From positions 1,860,001 through 1,924,000 of the forward strand of contig OZ007029.1 in the NCBI GenBank assembly GCA_963931575.1: a stretch of 64,000 bases of DNA, written 5' to 3'. The notes beneath the pieces were generated by a model, which did not search any database, had not been told where the DNA came from, and saw only the letters and a program-made list of their open reading frames with translations. Both the position numbers and the translations under genes were made by a program. Each line of letters begins with the position of its first letter. Within the stretch, counting starts at the first letter, position 1. Below, in pieces: positions 1-8,700 of this stretch. Origin of the DNA: Gastranaerophilus sp944325835. GTDB taxonomy: Bacteria > Cyanobacteriota > Vampirovibrionia > Gastranaerophilales > Gastranaerophilaceae.

Positions 1-168
1 CAAAAACTCTTTGATGTTCTTGATATTGACCCTTATGAGCTGTTTATTTTTGATAAAGATGTACCGAAAGATGTTGTTTATAATGATGTTGTAAAGAAAC
101 TTGAAAAGTTTAAGAATAACAAAAAGAGATTATACGCGATTTCCGCATTCCTCGACGCATTGAATTAA
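1..168 (+). CDS. C-terminus of HTH (XRE-type) regulator, partial
   Basis: Frame 1 is open from the window edge to a TAA at 166-168 and gives 55 residues starting QKLFDVLDIDPYELFIFD. The pattern 'L-x-x-L-x-I-D-P-Y-E-L-F' is typical of the last helices of XRE/Cro-C1 DNA-binding domains. The 5' part lies outside the window, so the HTH itself is not visible. It converges on the ParD-like gene with only 3 nt between the stops. The family call is an inference from a short tail. Confidence 0.5.
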   Translation, partial: QKLFDVLDIDPYELFIFDKDVPKDVVYNDVVKKLEKFKNNKKRLYAISAFLDALN

Positions 169-171
169 AAC

Positions 172-408
172 TTATTCATACTTTTTTATTAACTTTTCCA
201 TAGCTTGCTGGCCATTGTAAATAGTCGTGTCATTCCAGCCTTCTTCAATATCTCTGTTTAACTGTGCAAGTCGTTCTTGCGAAACATTATCCCTGGAAGC
301 TAATAGTCTTAATGCTTCTCTGATAACTTCGCTTACAGAATTATATAATCCTGATGCTACTTTGTCCTGTACAAATTTTTCTAATGTCGGGGTTAAAGAT
401 ATGTTCAT
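172..408 (-). CDS. ParD-like type II antitoxin, orphan
   Basis: A 78-residue protein with an N-terminal ribbon-helix-helix: the strand MNISLTPTLEKFV, then 'SVSEVIREALRLL'. This is the usual arrangement in ParD/CopG antitoxins, which bind their own promoter and neutralise a ParE toxin. An upstream in-frame ATG at 420 exists, but its codons overlap the TGAGG Shine-Dalgarno sequence, so the ATG at 408 is the better start. No ParE toxin follows: the next gene downstream is on the opposite strand and ends 3 nt away. It is therefore an orphan antitoxin, or it acts as a plain repressor. The promoter carries a perfect palindrome. Confidence 0.8.
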   Translation of the reverse strand: MNISLTPTLEKFVQDKVASGLYNSVSEVIREALRLLASRDNVSQERLAQLNRDIEEGWNDTTIYNGQQAMEKLIKKYE

Positions 409-440
409 AAAATACCTCATTTATAGCATAATATATCTAT

Positions 441-469
441 ATTATAACAAAGTTTGTTATTAAATTCAA
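441..469 (-). promoter_or_regulatory. parD promoter with palindromic operator
   Basis: On the minus strand TTGAAT (464-469) and TATAAT (441-446) are separated by 17 bp. The spacer holds a perfect 17-nt palindrome, ATAACAAA-G-TTTGTTAT (444-460), placed where an autorepressing antitoxin would block RNA polymerase. Binding by this antitoxin is inferred. Confidence 0.65.
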
Positions 470-493
470 TGTTTTGAAATATTTTGAGAATAT

Positions 494-522
494 TTGTTAA
501 GTTCTGATTTTAATGCTATAAT
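494..522 (+). promoter_or_regulatory. Promoter of the sensor kinase, leaderless
   Basis: TTGTTA (494-499), a 17-bp spacer and TATAAT (517-522). The ATG lies at 529, exactly 6 nt after the -10 box, so the transcript would start at or next to the start codon. No Shine-Dalgarno sequence is visible. Confidence 0.65.
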
Positions 523-528
523 TTAGTT

Positions 529-2301
529 ATGGAAGACAGGAGCATTACAAAACAGAATAAGCTTATTATTGCGGGGCTTTTATCCAGTACGTTTTTGATT
601 GTCGGAATAGGCATTTTTGCGACTTTTAATATTCAGGATAATCTTAAAAACAGTTATCAGAATTACAGCGAAATAATTGCGCAGACAATAGCGGATTCTT
701 CCGCGGAGCTTACGGAAAGCAAGCGGGCCGGAGAATTGAAAAACTTTCTTCAAACTGTTATTAAAGGCAGCGATAATATTTTGGCCGTCAAATACGTGGA
801 CGCCAACGGGGATGTTGTTTTAAACGAGGAAAACTCTGCTGTTAAATCAACTTCCGGCAAGACTTTTTCCGTTGTTACCCCGAGAAAATATTACGAAAAC
901 GGAGTTTTGAAAACGGACGGCTCCCTGACGGTTGTATTCAGTGCAAATGTTCTGGATAAAACAAGTTCTACCATTAGATTTGCAATTTTTTCTGTTTTTG
1001 CTCTTGCGTGGCTGATTTTTGCATCGGTAATCTTAATCAGCACCTATCTCACAACACGTGAAATCCGTACACTTAAAGACGGTGTACGCAAGATCTCAAC
1101 CGGCGAATTCGGCTATACTATTAATGATCAGGAAGTCAGCCGCGAAGTTAGGGAACTTTTCAATGCGTTTAACGATATGTCCGCGAAACTTCACGCCTAC
1201 GGTGAAGAAAATATTGAACAATTAACTCTTGAGAGAAACAAGTTTGAAGCTGTGCTTTTGAGTATCGCAAACGGTGTTGTTGTTTGTGATAACAACGATA
1301 AAGTTGTTCTTGTAAACAAACACGCGCAGGATCTTCTTGAACTTGATAACGAGCAGATTATGGACAGCCGTATTCAGGATTATATTGATACGGAGGGGAA
1401 TTTCTGTTTCCGCGAAAAGATAGAAGAATTTAAAGCCCTGCCGCTTGAAGAACGCGAAAAAGCGCCGACTGTTTTTAATATTCAGGTAGACAAGCGTACT
1501 ATTAAAGCGATTGTTTCGCCGATGTTTACGCGTAATCGTGATTATCTGGGTTACATTATTGTCTTGATTGATATAACAAAAGAAACCGAAATTGATCTTA
1601 TGCGCTCTCAATTTATTTCTAATGTTTCGCACGAATTGAGAACGCCTGTGACCGTTTTGAGAAGTTATATTGATACGCTTTATAATTATGGTGATGAATT
1701 CGACAAGGCAACGCAGAAAGAGTTTATGGGCACCATTAATGACGAGATAATACGTTTGAATACTATGGTAAATGATATTCTTGACTTTTCGCGGCTTGAG
1801 TCGGATTATGAGCTTGAAAAACTTCCGAATAATATCGTTGAACTCGTTGAATCAGCTGTTAAGCAGGTTCAAATTCTGCTGGAAAAGAGTAAGATAAAAC
1901 TTGTTATTCAAAAAGAAGGCGAGTTCCCGAATTTTATGTTTAACTACAACAGTATTGAGCGTGCGCTTATAAATCTTCTTTCGAACGCGATAAAATATTC
2001 ACCGGAAAATACGACGATTACCGTGAAAATTGAACGCGAAGGAGATAATGCAAAGGTCAGCGTTACTGATCAGGGCTGCGGCATTGCGCCAGAACATTTA
2101 AAGCGGCTCTTTGACCGGTTTTACCGTGTTGAAAACGCAACTCATACGATTAAAGGTACGGGTTTGGGCTTGCAGCTTGTTAAAACCACGATTGAAAAAC
2201 ACCACGGCGGAAAAGTTTTTGTTACCTCTGAAGTAGGCGTTGGTTCAACTTTCGGGTTTACTCTTCCGCTTACGGTAAATGCTGCACAATCTGTCAAATA
2301 G
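529..2301 (+). CDS. Membrane sensor histidine kinase (WalK/NblS-like)
   Basis: A 590-residue kinase. Membrane helices lie near residues 13-33 and 150-172 and enclose a periplasmic sensor region. They are followed by a HAMP linker (about 172-225), a PAS domain (about 235-350), and a HisKA domain with the phospho-acceptor in 'SHELRTP' (His368). The HATPase domain shows the N box 'NLLSNAIKYS' (Asn486), G1 'DQGCGIA' (514-520) and G2 'GTGLGL' (543-548). The layout matches WalK/VicK of Firmicutes and NblS of cyanobacteria. No response regulator is adjacent, so the partner is unknown. All catalytic motifs are intact. Confidence 0.9.
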   Translation: MEDRSITKQNKLIIAGLLSSTFLIVGIGIFATFNIQDNLKNSYQNYSEIIAQTIADSSAELTESKRAGELKNFLQTVIKGSDNILAVKYVDANGDVVLNEENSAVKSTSGKTFSVVTPRKYYENGVLKTDGSLTVVFSANVLDKTSSTIRFAIFSVFALAWLIFASVILISTYLTTREIRTLKDGVRKISTGEFGYTINDQEVSREVRELFNAFNDMSAKLHAYGEENIEQLTLERNKFEAVLLSIANGVVVCDNNDKVVLVNKHAQDLLELDNEQIMDSRIQDYIDTEGNFCFREKIEEFKALPLEEREKAPTVFNIQVDKRTIKAIVSPMFTRNRDYLGYIIVLIDITKETEIDLMRSQFISNVSHELRTPVTVLRSYIDTLYNYGDEFDKATQKEFMGTINDEIIRLNTMVNDILDFSRLESDYELEKLPNNIVELVESAVKQVQILLEKSKIKLVIQKEGEFPNFMFNYNSIERALINLLSNAIKYSPENTTITVKIEREGDNAKVSVTDQGCGIAPEHLKRLFDRFYRVENATHTIKGTGLGLQLVKTTIEKHHGGKVFVTSEVGVGSTFGFTLPLTVNAAQSVK

Positions 2302-2305
2302 TGAC

Positions 2306-2330
2306 AATAATTGCCGGCTCTGCAATTGTT
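2306..2330. terminator. Hairpin between convergent genes
   Basis: AATAATTGC (2306-2314) pairs with GCAATTGTT (2322-2330) with one G-U, around a 7-nt loop, just after the kinase stop. No run of T follows on either strand, so termination activity is uncertain. Confidence 0.3.
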
Positions 2331-2338
2331 ATACATGT

Positions 2339-2572
2339 TTATACATTTTTAAAATAATCGCAAATCAAAGTTTGATTTTTAGGCAGAAAACGTTTTACTT
2401 TCTTAAAGAAAGTGTCGTTATTCAGTTCTTCAAGCTGTTTTCTTAATACGGCTTTTTCAATTAAAACCTTATTGAACAAATTTGAACATACAGGGTTCTT
2501 GTCAATCAATGGTGCAAGTTTTTTCATTTGCATTTCTTTTTCACGGATTGACTGTTTTAATTTTTCTCTCAT
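2339..2572 (-). CDS. Small coiled-coil protein of unknown function
   Basis: A 77-residue, Lys/Glu-rich protein predicted to be largely helical (residues 1-50 look like a coiled coil), ending 'FLPKNQTLICDYFKNV'. The start is supported by GAGGT 5 nt before the ATG. I do not recognise the family. It is convergent with the sensor kinase and stands alone. Confidence 0.65.
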   Translation of the reverse strand: MREKLKQSIREKEMQMKKLAPLIDKNPVCSNLFNKVLIEKAVLRKQLEELNNDTFFKKVKRFLPKNQTLICDYFKNV

Positions 2573-2692
2573 ATTACCTCATAAATCCAATATTTGGCAA
2601 GGATGTCTTTATATGTAAAAACTTAACCTTCACAGATTAAATAATAGTATCTTTTGGAATATTATAAATCCGCTTTTTAGGTGATTTATGCT

Positions 2693-3238
2693 TTAAACGG
2701 CTAATAAATCATACTCATAGCCTAATTTTAGCGCTTTAAAGTTAAGAGGCAAAAGGTGTTTTCTGTGATTTGGAAGCACTGTGTCCAGAGCTTTTTCAAG
2801 AAGTTCAAGGCTTTCAAAGCCGAGTTGTTTTGCAAGAACTCCGAGTGATAAAATATTTGCCATTTTAACGTTTCCAAGTCCTGTTGCAAGTTCTGATAAC
2901 GGCGCAAAGATGTATGTTATTCCTTCAATCGGTTTAATTTTTTTGATAAGGGTTGAATTGGCAATAACAGTTGCCCCTTTTTTAAGCTTTGGTAAAAATT
3001 TATCAAATGACAGCTGGTTCAGCGCGACCAGAAAATCAAGATCTTTTTTATTAACGGCAGAAACTTCTTCATCACCGACAACGATTTCACAGTTAACTGT
3101 GCCGCCACGCATTTCAGCCCCGTAGCTCGGGTACCAGGTTACAAATTTGTTGGCAAACATAAATGCGTTTGCCAAAACTTCTCCTGCAAGTAATACGCCC
3201 TGTCCGCCAAATCCTGCTATTATAAAATTCTTTTCCAT
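2693..3238 (-). CDS. 2-oxoacid:ferredoxin oxidoreductase, gamma subunit
   Basis: A 181-residue gamma subunit with the family signature 'AGFGGQGVLLAGEVLA' (about 8-23) and 'YPSYGAEMRGGTVNC'. It is the last gene of a four-gene operon in the order delta-alpha-beta-gamma and lies 5 nt after the beta gene. The complex oxidatively decarboxylates a 2-oxoacid with CoA and reduces ferredoxin. Gene order matches oorDABC/korDABC (2-oxoglutarate), but branched-chain (Vor) enzymes look alike, so the substrate is left open. Confidence 0.88.
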   Translation of the reverse strand: MEKNFIIAGFGGQGVLLAGEVLANAFMFANKFVTWYPSYGAEMRGGTVNCEIVVGDEEVSAVNKKDLDFLVALNQLSFDKFLPKLKKGATVIANSTLIKKIKPIEGITYIFAPLSELATGLGNVKMANILSLGVLAKQLGFESLELLEKALDTVLPNHRKHLLPLNFKALKLGYEYDLLAV

Positions 3239-3243
3239 AAACT

Positions 3244-4038
3244 CTATCCTATATTTCCTGTGTTTTGCGAAGTTGCCAAAGCCGGTATGATGTTTGCCGT
3301 AACATCTTTATAAACGCCCGGTTTGAAAACTTTCATCATTTCATTTCTTACTCTTTCGTGCGCCTGAGTCGGTGACATGTGCCAGTTGGTAGGGCAGGTT
3401 GAAAGGATTTCGACAAATCCGAAACCTAAGCCCTGAAGCTGTACTTCAAACGCTTTTTTTATTGCCTGTTTAGCTTTTCTGATATTTGCGACAGTATCAA
3501 GAGAAACTCTTGCGCTGTAAGCGGTTCCGTCACACAAAGCAACGAGTTCCGCCATTTTTATCGGGTAGCCGTAATCTTCTACGGTTCTACCGGTCGTGGA
3601 GGTCGTAGTTACCTGACCGATAAGCGTTGTAGGGCCGAGCTGGCCGCCTGTCATGCCGTAAGTTGTGTTATTAATAACGATTGTGCTGACTTTTTCACCG
3701 CGAAGTGCTGCGTGTAAGCTTTCCGCCAGACCGATTGAGGCAAAATCGCCGTCGCCCTGATATGTAAATACAAATTTGTCAGGCCGCGCACGTTTTATGC
3801 CGGTTGCGCTTGCAAGTGCTCTGCCGTGCGGAGCTTCAACAAGATCTACATCCATAAAATCATATAAACAAACCGAACATCCGATTGACGCCGGAGCAAC
3901 GGTTTTTTCTTTCAAGCCCATTTCATCAATGAGTTCTGCAACAAGTCTGACAGCTACACCGTGATCGCAGCCCGGGCAGAATGAATATCTCATATCTTTT
4001 TTTAGTGAATCCGGAATTTTAAATACTTGTACTGCCAT
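3244..4038 (-). CDS. 2-oxoacid:ferredoxin oxidoreductase, TPP-binding beta subunit
   Basis: A 264-residue subunit that binds thiamine diphosphate. The motif 'GDGDFASIG' followed by 'INNTTYGMTGGQ' supplies the diphosphate and Mg contacts. Cysteines in 'FCPGCDHG' and 'GCSVC' are expected iron-sulfur ligands. The length is normal for the split (POR-beta type) enzyme. It begins 2 nt after the alpha gene, which suggests translational coupling. The cytoplasmic complex feeds electrons to ferredoxin. Confidence 0.9.
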   Translation of the reverse strand: MAVQVFKIPDSLKKDMRYSFCPGCDHGVAVRLVAELIDEMGLKEKTVAPASIGCSVCLYDFMDVDLVEAPHGRALASATGIKRARPDKFVFTYQGDGDFASIGLAESLHAALRGEKVSTIVINNTTYGMTGGQLGPTTLIGQVTTTSTTGRTVEDYGYPIKMAELVALCDGTAYSARVSLDTVANIRKAKQAIKKAFEVQLQGLGFGFVEILSTCPTNWHMSPTQAHERVRNEMMKVFKPGVYKDVTANIIPALATSQNTGNIG

Positions 4039-4040
4039 AA

Positions 4041-5105
4041 CTATTTCATCCTCATAACTTTTTCAATAATCGTTTCAACGTCTATAGGTGCGCCTACAGG
4101 CTTGTTAATTTGTTCGACTTCTGCTGCGCCGTTTACGGCTAAGCGGACGTCACGAACCATTTGACCCATATTGATTTCAATGACAATAAACTTTTTGACT
4201 GTTTTTGCCAGTTCCGCAAGACGTTTATGCGGGAACGGGAACAGGGTAATCGGTCTGAAGAAGCCGGCTTTAATTCCGGATTTTCTGAGTTCTTTCACCG
4301 CAGATTTGACGCCACGTGAAGGGCTGCCAAAACTCATAAGTATAATTTCTGCGTCTTGTGTATCAAATTCTTCCCATTCAGTTTCGTTTTCTTCAATGCG
4401 TTTATATTTTTCAAAAAGTTGTTTTATGTGTTCGCATTGTTTTTCCGCATCGACAGCAAGAGAATGAATTGCTCTTGACGGTCTGCCTTTAGCGCCTGTC
4501 AGCGCCCAGCCGGAATTGTCTATTTCCGGATACGGGTATTCTTTAAATTCAACCGGTTCCATCATTTGTCCCATTAAGCCGTCTGCGAGCAAAATGGTCG
4601 GGTTACGGTATTTATGCGCAAGGTAGAAAGCTTTATAAGTCAAATCAACGCATTCCTGAACGGTGGACGGTGCCAGAACGATAGTTCTGAAATCTCCGTT
4701 TCCGCCGGTGATTGTAGCCTGATTGTAGTCGCCCTGAGAAGGGTAGATGTAGCCTAAACCCGGGCCGCCGCGCATAACGCTAATTAATACGACAGGAAGT
4801 TCATCCGTGCAGGCGCAGGCGATAGCTTCCTGCATCAATGCAACCGCGCAGGAAGAGGAGGACGTCATTGCTTTTGCACCGGTTGCGCAGGCGCCAAGAA
4901 CCATATTTATTGCAGAAATTTCGCTTTCTGCGCAAACATAGCCGCGTTTGAGTTCGTGCATTTTAACGCTTAGATATTCACCGATTTCGCTTTGAGGTGT
5001 AATCGGATATCCGAAATAACATTCACAGCCGGCCAGAACTGCCGCGTGTGCTATTGCATAATTGCCTTTTGTTAATATTTTTTTGCCAATAGTTAATTCT
5101 GTCAT
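4041..5105 (-). CDS. 2-oxoacid:ferredoxin oxidoreductase, alpha subunit
   Basis: A 354-residue alpha subunit. Its N-terminal pyrimidine-binding region contains 'GYPITPQSEIGEYL' and 'KAMTSSSSCAVALMQEA'. The C-terminal transketolase-like part includes 'IEINMGQMVRDVR'. It overlaps the upstream ferredoxin-type gene by one base (TAATG), a sign of tight coupling. The family is shared by KorA, VorB and PorA, so the substrate cannot be fixed from sequence alone. Confidence 0.9.
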   Translation of the reverse strand: MTELTIGKKILTKGNYAIAHAAVLAGCECYFGYPITPQSEIGEYLSVKMHELKRGYVCAESEISAINMVLGACATGAKAMTSSSSCAVALMQEAIACACTDELPVVLISVMRGGPGLGYIYPSQGDYNQATITGGNGDFRTIVLAPSTVQECVDLTYKAFYLAHKYRNPTILLADGLMGQMMEPVEFKEYPYPEIDNSGWALTGAKGRPSRAIHSLAVDAEKQCEHIKQLFEKYKRIEENETEWEEFDTQDAEIILMSFGSPSRGVKSAVKELRKSGIKAGFFRPITLFPFPHKRLAELAKTVKKFIVIEINMGQMVRDVRLAVNGAAEVEQINKPVGAPIDVETIIEKVMRMK

Positions 5106-5317
5106 TATTCTTTATAAACTCCTGTGATTGCCAGATCAGGACACCGTGTTGCGCACATTGCGCAGCCTAAGCATTCGTGGTTAGGGTCGTTAAATTCTAC
5201 CAGTCTTTCGCCGAGGTTGTTAACCTCCTGACCGATTTTCAAAAGCTTTTTAGGGCATTCGCTAATACATAAGTAACAAGCTTTGCATTTTGTTTTGTCT
5301 ATCGTTATATAACTCAT
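5105..5317 (-). CDS. Ferredoxin-type delta subunit, 2[4Fe-4S]
   Basis: A 70-residue protein with two CxxCxxCxxxCP clusters, 'CKACYLCISECP' and 'CLGCAMCATRCP', which carry two [4Fe-4S] centres. It is the first gene of the oxidoreductase operon and presumably passes electrons from the TPP site to soluble ferredoxin. A GGGGGAG Shine-Dalgarno-like stretch precedes the ATG by about 12 nt. A possible promoter on the minus strand (TTAGCA-17-TACAAT) lies roughly 150 nt upstream but is weakly supported. Confidence 0.88.
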   Translation of the reverse strand: MSYITIDKTKCKACYLCISECPKKLLKIGQEVNNLGERLVEFNDPNHECLGCAMCATRCPDLAITGVYKE

Positions 5318-5502
5318 TTTTTTATTTTCTCCCCCTATTTACCGATTGCAAACGGGATATTGATGAAGTGATTCTTTTTATCTTCTCTATTTCCTCATTC
5401 TTATATTTTACCACTAATATTCAGAAAGGTCATTTTTTCCCGATAATTGTAATACATATTAACATTCTTGCTAAAAAATCCATTATTCTGCTAAAATTAT
5501 CA

Positions 5503-5685
5503 TGTCCGAGAAAGACTCGCGCCCGGCTGAGCCGGAGCCATAATTGTGTCAATCGCTACCTAAAGCGTATGAACCAAATGGGGTAGCCACTCAGTGGCCG
5601 AGTCTTTTGAGTGGCGTATTAGACAGCGAAGTCGCGGGTTGACCTGCGTGAGCAGGGCAAGCAGGCGACGGAGAACTGCTTTATT
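5503..5685 (+). repeat. Palindromic dispersed element, copy 1
   Basis: It starts TGTCCGAGAAAGACTCGCG and ends GGAGAACTGCTTTATT like the other copies. The left stem AAAGACTCG / CGAGTCTTT encloses an enlarged loop. The right stem GTCGC / GCGAC encloses CCTGC-gtga-GCAGG. It fills the intergenic gap 5318-5715 between the oxidoreductase operon and the coiled-coil gene. The rest of that gap is AT-rich with no gene visible. Confidence 0.8.
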
Positions 5686-5715
5686 TAGGGAAATATTGTT
5701 TAAAATAGAGAATTT

Positions 5716-8700
5716 ATGATGATTAAAGAATTAAAAAATGTTATAGAAGTTGTTGATGATTTAAAGGCCAGCAATTTAGTCAACGTGCAGATTTTGAAAA
5801 AAGCATTGACTGATATTAACGGAAGGCTTGAAGAAATATCAGACGGCGATGAATTAATGTTCATCAGAAATTCTATTGCTCAATTTAAAGAGGCCTTGGA
5901 TTTTAAATTCAGCAATATAATGGAGCGCATAAAAGAACTTAAAGTATCCGCCGGTGATGATTCAGCCGCAGTTGAAAATGCAACCTTGCTTGAAGATAAA
6001 TTTAAATCTGTATCCAGCATTTTTGATTCCGGCATGAAGCTTTTGTCAACAAAGCTTGATGACATTGAAAACAGTTTTTCCCGTGTTGCGGCAGCAAATA
6101 TTGAAACAGCAAAAGAAGAATTTGCGAAACTCTCCAAAGAATTAAAAGTTAACCAGCAGGAAATCGTAGAAACACATAAGACCTTTGATGAAAATACGAT
6201 TGAACGGTTTTCATTCGTTGCAGAAAGTATTAAAATGCTTTCTGAAAATTTGAATGTGCAGACAAATCTTTATAAAGAGTTTATTGACCGCAAAACTTCT
6301 GAAATCAGGGATTATGTCGAAGCAAACGAAAACGGAATCAAAGAAGATAACGCACTTGTCCGTACAGAGCTGGAAGATAAATTCAAAGAGATTGAAAAAG
6401 CGAATTCCGGCTTAGCTGCAGAGTTAGAGCAAATAAAAGATTCAGTTAATGACGTTATCGCGAAGTCTGATAAAATTTTGCAGGGAACTTCTCAAGGGCT
6501 TGGCACTCAATTAGAAGAAGTTTCCGATGCCGTACGGGAAATTTTGACAGGCATTGAAAATTTTCAAAATTTTTCTGAAACAATTAACCAATCTTTAGAA
6601 AAGATTATTGATTTTAACGAAAAACATGATTACGCAGATATACTGAATACTTTATCCGAACTTGAAAAGTTTGATATTGGCTTTATTAATGAATTTACTG
6701 CTATAAAAACTTCTCTGGATAATATTTTATCTGAAATGGAAAAGCTGCCTGTAAATACAAGTCAGGCGGTAGCACTTGAGTTAAAATCCGTGACCGAAAT
6801 CGCGGAGGATACGCTTGCTGAAATTAAGGTTTTGCAAAACTTTTCGGGTAATATTCTCAGATCAGTAGATAAAATTTCCGAGCTTACTGAGAACAATCAG
6901 GATAAAGAAGCAATTTTGCAGACGATAAAAGCACTGGAAGGTGCAAATACAGCGTTTGCCGGTGAACTTGAAGTGATTAAAGATACGGTTACCGGAGTCT
7001 TAGACAAAACCGATACGCTTGTAACTTCACAAAGTATGGCTGCCGGTCTGAAAAGTGTTACAGATTTGACGCAGGAAACTCTTGCTGAAGTTAAGACTTT
7101 GCAAAGCTTTTCAGATGATATACTTAAATCAGTCGATAAAATTTCGGGGCTTACTGAGAACAATCAGGATAAAGAAGCAATTTTGCAGACGATGAAGGCA
7201 CTGGAAGGTGCAAATACAGCGTTTGCCGGTGAACTTGAAGTAATTAAAGATACGGTTGGAGAGGTATTAGACAAGGCTGATACGCTTGTAACTTCACAAA
7301 ATATGGCTGCCGGTCTGAAAAATGTTACAGATTTGACACAGGAAACTCTTGATGAAGTTAAGACTTTGCAAAACTTTTCAGGCGATATCCTGAAATCTGT
7401 GGATAAACTTGCCGTACTTGCCGAAGGGAATGATAAAGAAATCGTTTTGCAGGTTGTCAAACAGCTTGAGGAAGCAAATATTGAATTTGCAAATGATCTT
7501 GACACCATTAAGGCATCCATTACAGAAGTCTTGAATAAAGCGGATTCTTTGCCGGATGCTACTTCACAACAGGTTGCCGGCGAGTTGAAAACAGTAACTG
7601 ATGTTGCCCGGGATGCACTTTCAGAAATCAAAGTTTTACAGGATTATTCGACGAATATTATTAAATCCGTTAATAAGATAGCGGACTATACAGACAAAAA
7701 TCAAAATGAAGATATTTTTGAAGCAATAAAAGAACTGGATATTACGCAGAATATCGCGGATTTATTTGAAAAAGTCGAAATTTTTAACAATAATTTTAAT
7801 ATTAAAACAGAGTTTCTTGAAGAACAAATTCAGCAGATGAAAACAATGTTTTCCGACATTGCTATTGATATGCAGAATAAAGAAGCTGAACTTTTGCAAA
7901 AAGAATCTCAAAAAGTTCAGGATTATTATTCTAAAATAGAAACGGTTTCAGACTCAATGCTTATTCTTGAAGAGAGCCTGAAAGCCTCCGGTGTTGAATA
8001 TCAAGAGAATATTGCCGCTTTAAATAAGCAGCTTAATGATTTTATCGCGGAATTTAATACTATATATAACGAACTTTCGGGAACTGCCCAGCTTGAAATT
8101 AACAACTCTCTTGAAGAATTAAAACAGTTTATCTCTGTTAATTCTTCAAACTATAACGACAAACTTGTTATTATTCAGGAACAGTTCACACAGGCGTTTA
8201 AGGATTTGTATGAGGTCTTAAAGACTAACAACTTTGAACTAATAGAATCCGGCCAGCACGCAAAAGATGCAACCGAAGCTCATAATAAACTTCTGGAAAG
8301 TATTAGTGCCAAAATAGATACTATTGCAGGGAATGATTTGACAGAAGAACTTATTTCGCAAAATGAAGAAACTCAGGAACTTGTTCAAATCCTCAATGCC
8401 AAGGTTGACAGCCTTTTGAATATTGATTTTAATGCTGTTTCTGATAAACAAATGCTTTTTAATAAGAAATTTTTGGAATATTTTGAAAATTTAAGCGAAA
8501 AGGCCGCTAATCTTACTGCTCTTGCTGAACTTTCTCAAAATGATACCGAAGCATTAGAACTTAATCGTAAAATACTCGCTCTTATTAATGAAATTGATTC
8601 AAAAATTGATATTCTTGCAACTGTTGATAATGCAGAAGATATTCAAGAAATATTAGGGAACGTTTCAGAGACAAAGACACTTATTGCAGGACTGGAGGCA

